A DNA stretch of 64,000 bases from Bradyrhizobium diazoefficiens (GTDB lineage: Bacteria > Pseudomonadota > Alphaproteobacteria > Rhizobiales > Xanthobacteraceae): contig NZ_JAFCJE010000001.1 of assembly GCF_018131185.1 (NCBI RefSeq), positions 958,001-1,022,000 of the forward strand, in the 5' to 3' direction. Of the stretch, positions 16,286 to 25,027 are shown one piece after another. The position numbers and the translations under genes are program-made. The notes under the pieces were generated by a model that was not told the origin of the DNA, made no database searches, and saw nothing but the letters and a program-made list of their open reading frames with translations. Within the stretch, counting starts at the first letter, position 1. The number at the start of each line of letters is the position of its first letter.

Positions 16286-18889
16286 TCACGCCCGCTGCAC
16301 GAAGCTGTCCACGACCTTCTTCTCGCCGGCCTTATCGAAGGCGATGGTGAGCTTGTTGCCGTCGATCCTGGTGACGCGGCCGTAGCCGAATTTCTGGTGG
16401 AAGACGCGGTCGGACAGCGAGAATTCCGAGGTGGTGCCGGTGGATTTGGCGACCAGTTCGCCCTCGATCGTCAGGGGACCGCGACGGCGCGAGGAGAAGC
16501 TGCCGAAATCGGGGCCCGATGTCGAGGAGGAGGAGAACGTCGCGGCCTCTTCCTCGAAACCGCCGCGCCCGCCACCATTGCGGCCGCCTTGTCCACCTCG
16601 GTTGCGGTTGGCCTGCGCGCGCTGCCAGCCCGGCGTCGAATAGGTGGAGCCGAACGCCTCCATGTCGTCGAAGCGGGAGGCGCCGTAGCCGCCGGTGCCG
16701 CCCCAGGCCGAGCCGCCCTTGGATTCCGTGATCTCGACATTGGCCGCGGGCAGTTCGTCGAGGAAGCGCGAGGGGATCGTGGTCGACCAGGTGCCGTGGA
16801 TGCGCCGGTTGGTCGCGAAATAGATCATCGCGCGGCGGCGGGCGCGGGTCAAACCGACATGGCCGAGCCGGCGTTCTTCTTCCAGGCCGGCGCGGCCCTG
16901 TTCGTCGAGCGTGCGCTGGCTCGGGAACAGGCCTTCTTCCCAGCCGGGCAGGAACACGTTGTCGAATTCCAGCCCCTTGGCCGAATGCAACGTCATCAGC
17001 GACACCGCATCCTCATCGGCGCCGCTGTCGCGGTCCATCACCAGTGAGATGTGCTCGAGGAACCCTTGCAGGTTCTCGAACTCCTCCATCGAGCGCACCA
17101 GTTCTTTCAGGTTCTCCAGCCGGCCCGCGGCGTCCGCCGAACGGTCCTTCTGCCACATCTCCGTATAGCCGCTCTCGTCGAGCACGATCTGGGCGAGATC
17201 GGTGTGGGCGGTGACCTCGCGCTGGGCGCGCCAGCGATCGAACTGGGCGACGACGTCGCGAAGCGAGCCGCGCGCCTTCGGCTTCAGTTCGTCGGTCTCG
17301 ACCACCGCGCGGGCCGCCTCGAACAGCGGAATGCGGCGCTTGCGGGCGTGGTCGTGCAGCATCTGCACGGTGGCATCGCCGAGGCCCCGCTTCGGCACGT
17401 TGACGATGCGCTCGAAGGCGAGGTCGTCGGCCGGGGAGTTGATGACCCGCAAATACGCCAGCGCGTCGCGGATTTCCGCGCGCTCGTAGAAGCGCGGGCC
17501 GCCGATGACGCGGTAGGGCAGGCCGAGCGTGACGAAGCGGTCTTCGAACTCGCGCATCTGGTAGGAGGCGCGCACGAGAATCGCGACCTCGTTCAGCTTC
17601 TCGCCGCGGCGCTGGATCTGCTCGATTTCCTCGCCGATGCCGCGGGCTTCCTCTTCCGAATCCCACGAGCCCGTCACCGTGACCTTCTCGCCGTCCTGGT
17701 CCTCGGTGCGCAGCGTCTTGCCGAGCCGGCCTTCATTGTGCGCGATCAGATGCGAGGCGGCAGCGAGGATGTGCCCGGTCGAGCGATAGTTGCGCTCCAG
17801 GCGAATGACCTTGGCGCCGGGGAAATCGTGGTCGAAGCGCAGGATGTTATCGACCTCGGCGCCGCGCCAGCCATAGATCGACTGGTCGTCGTCGCCGACG
17901 CAGCAGATGTTTTTGGTGGGGGCGGCGGGAGCGGCTGCAATCGCCGCCCGCTCCGTCCTTCCGGGATGCGCCGAAGGCGCAGACCCGGAATCTCGATCGT
18001 CGGACTCACTGCCGGATTCCAGGTTCGGCTCTTCGAGCTGCCCCGGAATGACGGCCGGGGCGGCTGGCTTCGCGGCTGCAGCGGGCGCCTGCGACAGCAG
18101 CCGCAGCCACAGATATTGCGCGACGTTGGTGTCCTGATATTCGTCGACCAGGATGAACTTGAAGCGCTGCTGGTATTGCCGCAGGATATCCGGGTGCTCG
18201 CGGAAGATGCGGATGTTCTCCAGCAGCAGATCGCCGAAATCCGCAGCGTTCAGGATCTTCAGTCGCTCCTGATAATTCGCATAGAGCTTGCCGCCCTTGC
18301 CGTTGGCGAAGGTGGCGGCCTCGCCCGAGGGCACCTGCGACGGCATCAGGCCGCGGTTCTTCCAGCCGTCGATCAGGCCGGCCAGCATCCGCGCCGGCCA
18401 GCGCTTGTCGTCGATGTTCTCGGCCTGGAGCAACTGCTTGAGCAGCCGCACCTGGTCGTCGACATCGAGCACGGTGAAGTTCGACTTGAGCTGAGCCAGC
18501 TCGGCGTGGACGCGCAGGATGCGGCCGCCGATGGAGTGGAAGGTGCCGAGCCACGGCATGCCCTCGACGGCGTGGCCAAGCATCTGGCCGAGCCGGTGCT
18601 TCATCTCGCGCGCGGCCTTGTTGGTGAAGGTCACCGACAAGATCTCCGCGGGACGGGCGCGGCCCTGGCTCAGGATATGGGCGATACGCGTCGTCAGCAC
18701 GCGCGTCTTGCCGGTGCCGGCGCCGGCCAGCACCAGAACCGGGCCGTCGAGCGTCTCCACCGCCTCGCGCTGTTCCGGATTGAGGCCGGAGAGATATTTC
18801 GGGCCCACGGACGCGCGCGCACGCGCGGCGATGCCGCCGGCTGCGGGCTGGTGGTCGGGTACGCTGGTGATCTTGCTCGGCTCGGTCAT
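16286..18889 (-). CDS. uvrD: UvrD/PcrA superfamily I DNA helicase with in-frame palindrome insertion
   Basis: All SF1A motifs are present: I (A-G-A-G-T-G-K-T-R), II (V-D-E-Y-Q-D-T-N), III (G-D-D-D-Q-S-I-Y-G-W-R-G), IV (L-E-R-N-Y-R-S), V (T-L-H-S-A-K-G-L-E-F-D) and VI (V-G-L-T-R-A-R-R-R). A C-terminal Tudor-like domain follows (K-F-G-Y-G-R-V-T). It unwinds DNA in nucleotide-excision and mismatch repair. Between motifs II and III there is a 60-residue Ala/Pro/Ser insertion that relatives lack, encoded partly by a palindromic element (17953-18054). The frame stays open, so the gene is probably functional. The start at 18889 (M-T-E-P-S-K) is preferred over 18907. Confidence 0.9.
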   Translation of the reverse strand: MTEPSKITSVPDHQPAAGGIAARARASVGPKYLSGLNPEQREAVETLDGPVLVLAGAGTGKTRVLTTRIAHILSQGRARPAEILSVTFTNKAAREMKHRLGQMLGHAVEGMPWLGTFHSIGGRILRVHAELAQLKSNFTVLDVDDQVRLLKQLLQAENIDDKRWPARMLAGLIDGWKNRGLMPSQVPSGEAATFANGKGGKLYANYQERLKILNAADFGDLLLENIRIFREHPDILRQYQQRFKFILVDEYQDTNVAQYLWLRLLSQAPAAAAKPAAPAVIPGQLEEPNLESGSESDDRDSGSAPSAHPGRTERAAIAAAPAAPTKNICCVGDDDQSIYGWRGAEVDNILRFDHDFPGAKVIRLERNYRSTGHILAAASHLIAHNEGRLGKTLRTEDQDGEKVTVTGSWDSEEEARGIGEEIEQIQRRGEKLNEVAILVRASYQMREFEDRFVTLGLPYRVIGGPRFYERAEIRDALAYLRVINSPADDLAFERIVNVPKRGLGDATVQMLHDHARKRRIPLFEAARAVVETDELKPKARGSLRDVVAQFDRWRAQREVTAHTDLAQIVLDESGYTEMWQKDRSADAAGRLENLKELVRSMEEFENLQGFLEHISLVMDRDSGADEDAVSLMTLHSAKGLEFDNVFLPGWEEGLFPSQRTLDEQGRAGLEEERRLGHVGLTRARRRAMIYFATNRRIHGTWSTTIPSRFLDELPAANVEITESKGGSAWGGTGGYGASRFDDMEAFGSTYSTPGWQRAQANRNRGGQGGRNGGGRGGFEEEAATFSSSSTSGPDFGSFSSRRRGPLTIEGELVAKSTGTTSEFSLSDRVFHQKFGYGRVTRIDGNKLTIAFDKAGEKKVVDSFVQRA
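17953..18054. repeat. 102-nt palindromic element inserted in frame within uvrD
   Basis: The outer arms CCGTCCTTCCGGGA (17953-17966) and CCCCGGAATGACGG (18041-18054) pair at 12 of 14 positions. Inner arms GACCCGGAATC (17982-17992) and GATTCCAGGTTC (18015-18026) also match. Two small hairpins sit inside: GCGCC-GAA-GGCGC (17968-17980) and GCTC-TTC-GAGC (18028-18038). The length is exactly 34 codons. The sequence resembles dispersed Bradyrhizobium intergenic palindromes, here captured inside a reading frame. Confidence 0.75.
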
Positions 18890-19136
18890 GCGAATCATCG
18901 GCCCCACGATGGCACCGCGGGGTGGTGGAAGGGAGCCTTCTTAACAGGGATTGGTGCGTATATGGGGCGGCCGAACGAGGTTTTCCACGTGCGCGGCAAG
19001 CCAATTTGTTCCTGCAGGCCCTGCGAATTTCCATCCTGTGCCGGCCGGAACCATCGTTCCGGCGTCGAGATTGTCTGGACAGGTGGTGCGGTCAGCCGCG
19101 CCAGACGCAAACGGACATCAAGACGAGGGTTTGACC

Positions 19137-19310
19137 ATGCTTGGCTGGGTTGTGACGTTTCTGGTTATCGCGCTGATCGCCGGCATTCTAGGCTTCGGCG
19201 GCATCGCCGGCGCTTCGATCGAGATCGCCAAGATCATCTTCTTCATCGCGGTTGTTCTGTTCCTGGTCTCGGCCGTGGTGGGCTTGGCGCGCGGCCGCAA
19301 CAGGATATAG
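19137..19310 (+). CDS. DUF1328 small membrane protein (57 aa)
   Basis: Two hydrophobic helices ([18 protein letters not shown] and [15 protein letters not shown]) are separated by the conserved G-G-I-A-G-A-S, ending G-R-N-R-I. This is the YtjA/DUF1328 family, of normal length. The start at 19137 follows GAGGG at 19125-19129. In-frame ATGs further upstream would give an unrelated N-terminal extension. Function unknown; relatives are often stress- or sigma-factor-induced. Confidence 0.85.
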   Translation: MLGWVVTFLVIALIAGILGFGGIAGASIEIAKIIFFIAVVLFLVSAVVGLARGRNRI

Positions 19311-19313
19311 CGC

Positions 19314-19820
19314 TTACCGGTTCGAGGGCATCGCCACGTTCCGGCCGATGCCCTCGGGCCGCGGTGTGGCGCTGTGGGCCTTTGTCACCGCAGCGATACG
19401 CTCGCGAATATCGAGCGGAAGCGGCGCGACGCGCCGCGTAGTCATATCCATATGCAGCGACATGTTCTCGGAAGTCGCCGAGAGCCAGCCTTCGCTGGCA
19501 TGCCGCATCTCCTCGAACGTGTGGAGCCGCTTGTCGTCGGCCTCCAGCAACCAGACGAAGATCTGCACGGGATCGCCGAGGTGGATTTCGCGCAAATAGC
19601 GCACGTGGCATTCGGCGGTGAAGCTCGAGCCGCCTCGCTCCTTCATGTAGGCCGGCCCCATCCCGAGCTCGAGCCAAAGCTGGTCGATCGCACGGTCGAA
19701 CATCACGTTGTAATAGGCCATGTTCAGATGGCCGTTATAGTCGATCCATTGCGGCTCGATCTGCATGATCGCGGCGCGGAACGGCTCTGCTTTCGGCGTT
19801 GAGGCGGCAGTCTCCGGCAT
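19314..19820 (-). CDS. acyl-CoA thioesterase, 4HBT hotdog family
   Basis: 168 residues. The start at 19820 has AGGGAAGA just upstream; the alternative ATG at 19838 has no such site. The hotdog core is visible: W-I-D-Y-N-G-H-L-N-M-A-Y-Y, with D-R-A-I-D-Q-L and E-C-H-V-R-Y-L-R-E-I-H-L-G-D-P. It hydrolyses a CoA thioester, substrate unknown. It is convergent with the DUF1328 gene, with 3 bp between stop codons. Confidence 0.82.
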   Translation of the reverse strand: MPETAASTPKAEPFRAAIMQIEPQWIDYNGHLNMAYYNVMFDRAIDQLWLELGMGPAYMKERGGSSFTAECHVRYLREIHLGDPVQIFVWLLEADDKRLHTFEEMRHASEGWLSATSENMSLHMDMTTRRVAPLPLDIRERIAAVTKAHSATPRPEGIGRNVAMPSNR

Positions 19821-19905
19821 ATGTTCTTCCCTAGCCATGCGTCCGGTCGCTTGACTTGACCGGTTTTATGTCCTTTGCCACGGTTCTTCTGTCGGGAGGA
19901 ATTCC

Positions 19906-21330
19906 GTGGGCACCACCATCACCAATAATCCGCCGCGGCCGGAGCCGAAAGCCCTCGCGAGCGCGCTGGAGCAGCTTGCCGCACGCTTCGGCAACCGCCT
20001 GATCACCTCGCAGGCCGTCCGCGAGCAGCACGGCCATACCACCACCTGGCTCCCCAACCAGCCGCCTGATGGGGTGGTGATGGCGCAGGAGACCGTCGAC
20101 ATCCAGGACGTGGTGCGGATCTGCGCTAAAAATCGTGTGCCCGTCATTCCCTTCGGCACCGGCACCTCGCTCGAGGGCCAGGTCAACGCACCCGCCGGCG
20201 GGATCTCGATCGATCTGCGCGACATGAACAAGGTGCTGGCGGTGCATGCCGAGGACCTCGACTGCGTGATCGAGCCCGGCGTCACCCGCAAGGCGCTGAA
20301 CGAGCATCTGCGCGACCAGGGCCTGTTCTTCCCGATCGATCCCGGCGCGGATGCCTCTCTCGGCGGCATGGCCTCGACCCGCGCCTCCGGCACCAATGCG
20401 GTCCGCTACGGCACCATGCGCGACAGCGTGCTGGCACTGAAGGTGGTGCGCGGAGACGGCGAGATCATTACGACGGGCACGCGCGCCAAGAAATCATCCG
20501 CGGGTTACGACCTCACGCATCTGTTCGTCGGGGCCGAAGGCACGCTCGGCATCATCTCGGAGCTGACCATCCGCCTCCGCGGCATTCCCGAGACGATCGC
20601 GGCCGGTGCGGTGTCGTTCGAGAGCGTGCACGGCGCCTGTCAGGCCGTGATCCTGGCGATCCAGACCGGTATTCCCGTGGCGCGCATCGAGTTGCTCAAC
20701 GCCGCGCAAGTGCAGGCCTGCAACGCCTATTCCAAGCTTACGCTGCCGGAGACGCCGCTGCTCTTGATGGAATTCCACGGCAGTGAGATCGAGGTCGCCG
20801 AGCAGTCCAAGGCCTTCGGCGAGATCGCGAAGGACTGCGGCGGCGGTGATTTCTCCTGGACCACCAAGCCGGAGGACCGCACGAAACTGTGGCAGGCCCG
20901 GCACGATGCCTATTGGTCGGTGAAGGCGCTGCGGCCCGGTGACAGCATCGGCGTGGTTGCGACCGATGTCTGCGTGCCGATTTCACGGCTCGCCGATTGC
21001 GTCAGCGAGACCGAGGAGGATCTCAAGCGCCTCAATCTGCTGTCGCCTATCGTCGGCCATGTCGGCGACGGCAATTTTCATTGCTCGCTGGTCTGCGACA
21101 CCAACGACGCGGGCGAGATGGCGCGCGGCGAGGAGTTCATGCATCGCCTGGTCGAACGCGCGCAGGCGATGGACGGCACCTGCACCGGCGAGCACGGCAT
21201 CGGCCAGGGCAAGCAGAAATACCTCAAGGCCGAGCTAGGTCCTGAAGCGCTGGATGCGATGCGGGCGCTCAAAAAGGCGCTCGATCCGCTCAATATTTTC
21301 AACCCCGGCAAGATCGTGCCGGAGGTGTAG
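19906..21330 (+). CDS. FAD-linked D-lactate dehydrogenase / 2-hydroxyacid oxidase
   Basis: The GTG start at 19906 is supported by GGGAGGA at 19894-19900. 474 residues. An FAD-binding type-2 domain comes first (P-F-G-T-G-T-S-L-E-G-Q-V, then D-P-G-A-D-A-S-L-G-G-M and Y-D-L-T-H-L-F-V-G-A-E-G-T-L-G). The C-terminal cap carries H-V-G-D-G-N-F-H and G-T-C-T-G-E-H-G-I-G-Q-G-K. This is the cytochrome-type D-lactate dehydrogenase/GlcD family, passing electrons from a D-2-hydroxyacid to the respiratory chain. The exact substrate (lactate or glycolate) is not certain. Confidence 0.86.
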   Translation: MGTTITNNPPRPEPKALASALEQLAARFGNRLITSQAVREQHGHTTTWLPNQPPDGVVMAQETVDIQDVVRICAKNRVPVIPFGTGTSLEGQVNAPAGGISIDLRDMNKVLAVHAEDLDCVIEPGVTRKALNEHLRDQGLFFPIDPGADASLGGMASTRASGTNAVRYGTMRDSVLALKVVRGDGEIITTGTRAKKSSAGYDLTHLFVGAEGTLGIISELTIRLRGIPETIAAGAVSFESVHGACQAVILAIQTGIPVARIELLNAAQVQACNAYSKLTLPETPLLLMEFHGSEIEVAEQSKAFGEIAKDCGGGDFSWTTKPEDRTKLWQARHDAYWSVKALRPGDSIGVVATDVCVPISRLADCVSETEEDLKRLNLLSPIVGHVGDGNFHCSLVCDTNDAGEMARGEEFMHRLVERAQAMDGTCTGEHGIGQGKQKYLKAELGPEALDAMRALKKALDPLNIFNPGKIVPEV

Positions 21331-21435
21331 CGCCGGCGAACCGTGGGAACCGGGAACTTTCGGCAATCCCGCCGGTTCCAATTCCCGCCAAGTTCCGGTG
21401 CCTCAATGGCACGGCTTTGCGCGGGAGGGTGCGAT

Positions 21436-22713
21436 ATGCGACCGGTCATGGGAATAGCCGCTGTGGCATTTGCCTGCATGCTGGCGGGCGCGGCGTTCGC
21501 GAAGGGCGGACATGGCGGTGGTCATGGCGGGGGCCATGGAGGCGGGCGCGGCGGCGGCCATTTCCGCGGTCACGGCGGCGGGCACGCGCATGGCGGACAT
21601 CATCGCGCCGTCCGGTTCACGACCGGTGCACGGCGCGGCGGCCCCAATTTCGGTCAGATCCGCAATGCGGCGATCCGGCCGGCAAACTTTCGCAATGCCC
21701 TGAACTCCAGCGCATTCCGCAATGGCCGGTTGATCAGCAATCCGGCGGCGCGCGCACAGCTCGTGGCCGCGGCCGCGCTGGCCGGCTGGAGTGGCGCAAG
21801 CAGCGGATGGTGGCAGCATGCCGGTGGCGGCTACGGCTGGGTTGGGCCGCTGTTCTGGCCGTTCGCCTACAATGATCTCTACGACTACACGATCTGGGGC
21901 GATGGGCTCGCCTTCTGGGGCTACGGCTATCCGGACATCTATGCCGGTCTATTCGGCCCCTATGGCTATGATCGCCTGTCGGCCTATCTGCCACAGCAGC
22001 CGCAGAGGCGGCGGCGGGCGCGCAGCGCTCCGCTCGATCAACTCTGCGGCAGCGACCGCCGTGCCATCGTCGGTCTGCCGATCGACCAGATCGCAGCCGC
22101 GGTGCAGCCGACGGATGCGCAGGGCGCCGCTCTCGATGCGCTCGGCAATGCCTCGATCGACGCGGCAGCGCTGATCCGCACGTCCTGTCCCACGCAGGCC
22201 GCAGCGACGGCGCCCGGCCGGCTCGCGGCGATGCAGCAGCGTGTCGAGGCGATGCAGAAGGCCGTCGACCTGGTCCAGCCTGCGCTCGACCAGTTCTATG
22301 GTTCGCTCACCGACGAGCAGAAGGCGCGCTTCAATGCGCTGGCCGACGATCAGCGGCGCGCGACGGCGTCGAGCAATGCGAGCGGATCGCCGGTGCAGAC
22401 TTGCAGCGCGTCCGCCGCGTTCGATTGGCCCGGTGCCACTCTCGAGGAGAGGCTTCGTCCAAACGACACCCAGCGCGCCGCGCTCCAGGTGCTCCAGGAT
22501 ACCAGCGCCAAGGTCAGCGCATCGCTCAAGGCGGCCTGCGAGCCCAATGAGGTGATGACACCGCCGGCGCGCATGGCCGCCATCCGCAAGCGGCTCGAAC
22601 TGATGCTGGATGGCATCAAGTCGGTGCGCGCGGCGCTCGATGATTTCTACGCCACGCTGAACGACGAGCAGAAGGCGCAGTTCGAGGCGATCGGGCCGCG
22701 CCGCATCTCCTGA
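21436..22713 (+). CDS. Spy/CpxP-like periplasmic protein with two LTXXQ motifs (425 aa)
   Basis: The ATG at 21436 follows GGGAGGGTG and gives a signal peptide ending A-A-F-A. The mature protein opens with a Gly/His-rich tract (G-G-H-G-G-G-H repeated), then an aromatic Gly/Tyr/Trp segment, then two helical domains ending in the Spy signature: S-L-T-D-E-Q-K-A-R-F at about residue 290 and T-L-N-D-E-Q-K-A-Q-F at about 415. Spy-type proteins are ATP-independent periplasmic chaperones. The His-rich N-terminus could bind metal. The duplicated Spy module is longer than the single-domain E. coli form. Confidence 0.78.
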   Translation: MRPVMGIAAVAFACMLAGAAFAKGGHGGGHGGGHGGGRGGGHFRGHGGGHAHGGHHRAVRFTTGARRGGPNFGQIRNAAIRPANFRNALNSSAFRNGRLISNPAARAQLVAAAALAGWSGASSGWWQHAGGGYGWVGPLFWPFAYNDLYDYTIWGDGLAFWGYGYPDIYAGLFGPYGYDRLSAYLPQQPQRRRRARSAPLDQLCGSDRRAIVGLPIDQIAAAVQPTDAQGAALDALGNASIDAAALIRTSCPTQAAATAPGRLAAMQQRVEAMQKAVDLVQPALDQFYGSLTDEQKARFNALADDQRRATASSNASGSPVQTCSASAAFDWPGATLEERLRPNDTQRAALQVLQDTSAKVSASLKAACEPNEVMTPPARMAAIRKRLELMLDGIKSVRAALDDFYATLNDEQKAQFEAIGPRRIS

Positions 22714-22768
22714 ACACGCTTGCGAACTATGCCGCGATGAAGCTGGACGAGGCGCGACGGGGGACGGG

Positions 22769-23134
22769 ATGAGGTGGTTTGCAAGGCCGCGCCCGGCGGA
22801 TATCTGGGACGAGCCGGTCCAGGGACCGATCGGCGACATCGAAGCGGCCGACCGCATCCGCAAGATCTGCCAGGATGCGAGGGTATGCGCCGAGGCCGTC
22901 GGAGCTTCCGCGCAGTCCGGCGAACGCGAACGCTATGAACGTGCGGCGCGCAACGCGATGGAGATCGCGATGAAGATCTCCGACGATCTGATGCGCGACG
23001 ACGCGGTCCGCCGCATCGTCGATCTCTGCGTGAAGGCCGACGATATCAAGACCGCCCAGATCCTGTCGCGCGCAATCCAGGCCAGCTGGGTCCGCGAGGC
23101 GGTGCAGCGCGATTATCCTGCGCTAGCGCAATAG
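22769..23134 (+). CDS. hypothetical alpha-helical protein (121 aa)
   Basis: No signal or membrane segment. Predicted largely helical and charged, with two Cys in the first half (I-C-Q-D-A-R-V-C-A-E-A-V) and a later D-L-C-V-K-A-D-D-I-K. Not recognised as a named family. It starts 55 bp after the Spy-like gene on the same strand and may be co-transcribed. Confidence 0.65.
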   Translation: MRWFARPRPADIWDEPVQGPIGDIEAADRIRKICQDARVCAEAVGASAQSGERERYERAARNAMEIAMKISDDLMRDDAVRRIVDLCVKADDIKTAQILSRAIQASWVREAVQRDYPALAQ

Positions 23135-23170
23135 AAACCAGCACCGCCGCATCACGGGTGAAGAACGTGG

Positions 23171-23193
23171 ATGCCCGGGACAAGCCCGGGCAT
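23171..23193. repeat. short GC palindrome ATGCCCGGG-N5-CCCGGGCAT
   Basis: Perfect 9-bp arms with the loop ACAAG, between convergent genes. The sequence looks like a dispersed Bradyrhizobium intergenic palindrome. It could double as a bidirectional transcript end, but no T-run follows on either strand. Confidence 0.6.
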
Positions 23194-23236
23194 GATAGCC
23201 TCGTGGTATGCGCGAATGCGGTTGTGCCGGACTGGC

Positions 23237-24718
23237 TCAGTACCTGCGGTAGTCGCCGCGATAATGGTCGCCGCCGCCGCGGCCGCCGCCCATCCCGATG
23301 CCGATCCCGATACCGACGCCGATGCCCTGCATGATGGCGGCGGGCGGCGGACCTGGAGGGGGCGCGCGCTCATAGACCACTTCCTCGGGCGGCGGACGGC
23401 GCTTGGGCGGCGTCTCGACCACCTTGCGCTTCGGCGGTGTGTCGTCGACGCGCTTCTTGATGATGGGCGGCACACTCGGATTGGCGGGCGTTGCCGGCGG
23501 TGTCGGCGCCGAGCACGGGCAGGTCGGCGCCATCGCGACTGCGACCGGAGCCGGCGTCGCCGCGGCGGAGACGGGCAGGCCGTAGTTGCGGTTCTGCACG
23601 CGAAGCAGCAGCCTGCGTGCGGTTGCAGCGAGGTCGCTGTTGTCCCAATTCGCAAGATACGCTTCGAACGAAGCGCGGGTGTTGATCGCGGTGGCGCGCT
23701 CCCAGGCCAGCATCTGGCGGCGCCGTTCCAGCACCGTGCGCAGGCGAGGCGTGCGGGTGTCCTGTGCGTAGAGCTCGATATAGGCCTGATACGCCTCCAC
23801 GGTGTCTTCGGTGATCACGAGCTCGTAGGCGACCATGGCGGGCTTGCCGCGCAATTCCTTGCGCCAGTCCTCGAGGCTGCGCGTGCCGCCGGCAAGCGCC
23901 ATCGCGGATGCGCCGGGAAGAGCGGGCGTGCTGCCGCTGCTCTCGCCGAAAAACTTGAAGTCGGTGGTCAGCGAGGAGCTTTCCCAGGGGATCTGCCGTC
24001 CGTCGGTCGATTGCGCGACGGCGACACGGATGCGCTTGAACACCTCCTCGATCGGCAGATTGGGCTGCTTGGCGACGGTCAGCACGGCCGCGGTGTAGGG
24101 GCTGTCGATGCCGTTGCCGTCCTCGGCTTCGGCGCCGGGCGAGGTCGAATAGGAGATGAAGGAGCCGGGTGCGCCGGCCTTGGTGTCGACGATCGCAAGC
24201 CCGTGGCCGGCGCCGCTGAGCGCGGGGAATGGATTGTTACGGCAGGCATCGAGCATGAAGATGCGCGCCCGCGTCGGCAGCGCGCCGAGCGTGTTGAGCA
24301 TGTCGTTCAGCCGGACGCCCTGCAACGGAATGTCGGCCTCGCGCTTGGGATCGAGATCGACGGGAACGAGATAGTTCTCGCCGTCGATCTGCAGGCCATG
24401 GCCGGCATAGAACACCAGCGCCACGGTGTCGGCGCCGCTGGCGCTGACCTTGCCGGCGAAATCGGAAATCGCCGCGCGCATCTCATTCTGCGCCAGATTG
24501 GCGGCCGTGGTGACGGTGAAGCCGGCATTGCCGAGCAGCTCGGTCATGCCCTTGGCGTCGTTGGCGGCGTTGGGGAGTTCCGGCACCGTGCGATAGGCGG
24601 ACTGGCCGATCACCAGCGCGAGCCGCGCTTCGGCGGCGGCATCCGTCGGTGCCGTCAACAGGGTGAGCGCAAGGAAACCGGACGCAAGAAGCAAACTGGA
24701 AAAGGCTGGACGGCGCAT
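23237..24718 (-). CDS. secreted caspase-family (peptidase C14) protein (493 aa)
   Basis: The signal peptide runs to about residue 30. The caspase p20-like domain spans about 30-265: A-L-V-I-G-Q-S-A-Y, then the catalytic His in F-Y-A-G-H-G-L-Q and catalytic Cys in L-D-A-C-R-N-N-P-F, both intact. A helical region follows, then a Pro/Lys-rich stretch (residues 390-455) and a Gly-rich tail (G-I-G-V-G-I-G-I-G-I-G-M-G-G). Bacterial orthocaspases are cysteine proteases with basic-residue specificity in some members. The target here is unknown. Confidence 0.85.
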   Translation of the reverse strand: MRRPAFSSLLLASGFLALTLLTAPTDAAAEARLALVIGQSAYRTVPELPNAANDAKGMTELLGNAGFTVTTAANLAQNEMRAAISDFAGKVSASGADTVALVFYAGHGLQIDGENYLVPVDLDPKREADIPLQGVRLNDMLNTLGALPTRARIFMLDACRNNPFPALSGAGHGLAIVDTKAGAPGSFISYSTSPGAEAEDGNGIDSPYTAAVLTVAKQPNLPIEEVFKRIRVAVAQSTDGRQIPWESSSLTTDFKFFGESSGSTPALPGASAMALAGGTRSLEDWRKELRGKPAMVAYELVITEDTVEAYQAYIELYAQDTRTPRLRTVLERRRQMLAWERATAINTRASFEAYLANWDNSDLAATARRLLLRVQNRNYGLPVSAAATPAPVAVAMAPTCPCSAPTPPATPANPSVPPIIKKRVDDTPPKRKVVETPPKRRPPPEEVVYERAPPPGPPPAAIMQGIGVGIGIGIGMGGGRGGGDHYRGDYRRY

Positions 24719-25027
24719 GATGTCACCTCCATTGGCAATGGGCGCAATGATGTCACTTTTTCTAGGGGGCCGCCATCAGTCCGTCTGTGCCCTGGATCAC
24801 GTTCGCCGTGCGGCAAAATGGGGCAGGAGGTCTACCGCGCCGGAAGCATCATTCGGGGGTCGATCCATGGTGAATTGCACATCGATCCGTGCTCAATTGG
24901 ATTGATGCCGGCTCTGCGCGGGAGCGCTGCTGCGCGGTGACGTTTCCCTGCCTGGCTCGGCATTGCCTTCGTGCCATCGCGTTCGACAGCGCTGCCTCGC
25001 ATATACGGCGACTGAAGGAGTTCTGCT
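24719..25027. other. intergenic region between the caspase and hydroxyacid dehydrogenase genes
   Basis: About 310 bp with no supportable gene. ATGATGTCAC occurs twice, at the caspase start (24717-24726) and 31 bp upstream (24748-24757). A bulged inverted repeat lies at about 24871-24898 (AATTGCAC against GTGC-TC-AATT). It probably holds the divergent promoters; no clear hexamers were assigned. Confidence 0.35.

Noticed and set aside
17051..19441. 796-codon plus ORF opposite uvrD
   Set aside because: High-GC antisense shadow without motifs; uvrD has all helicase motifs.
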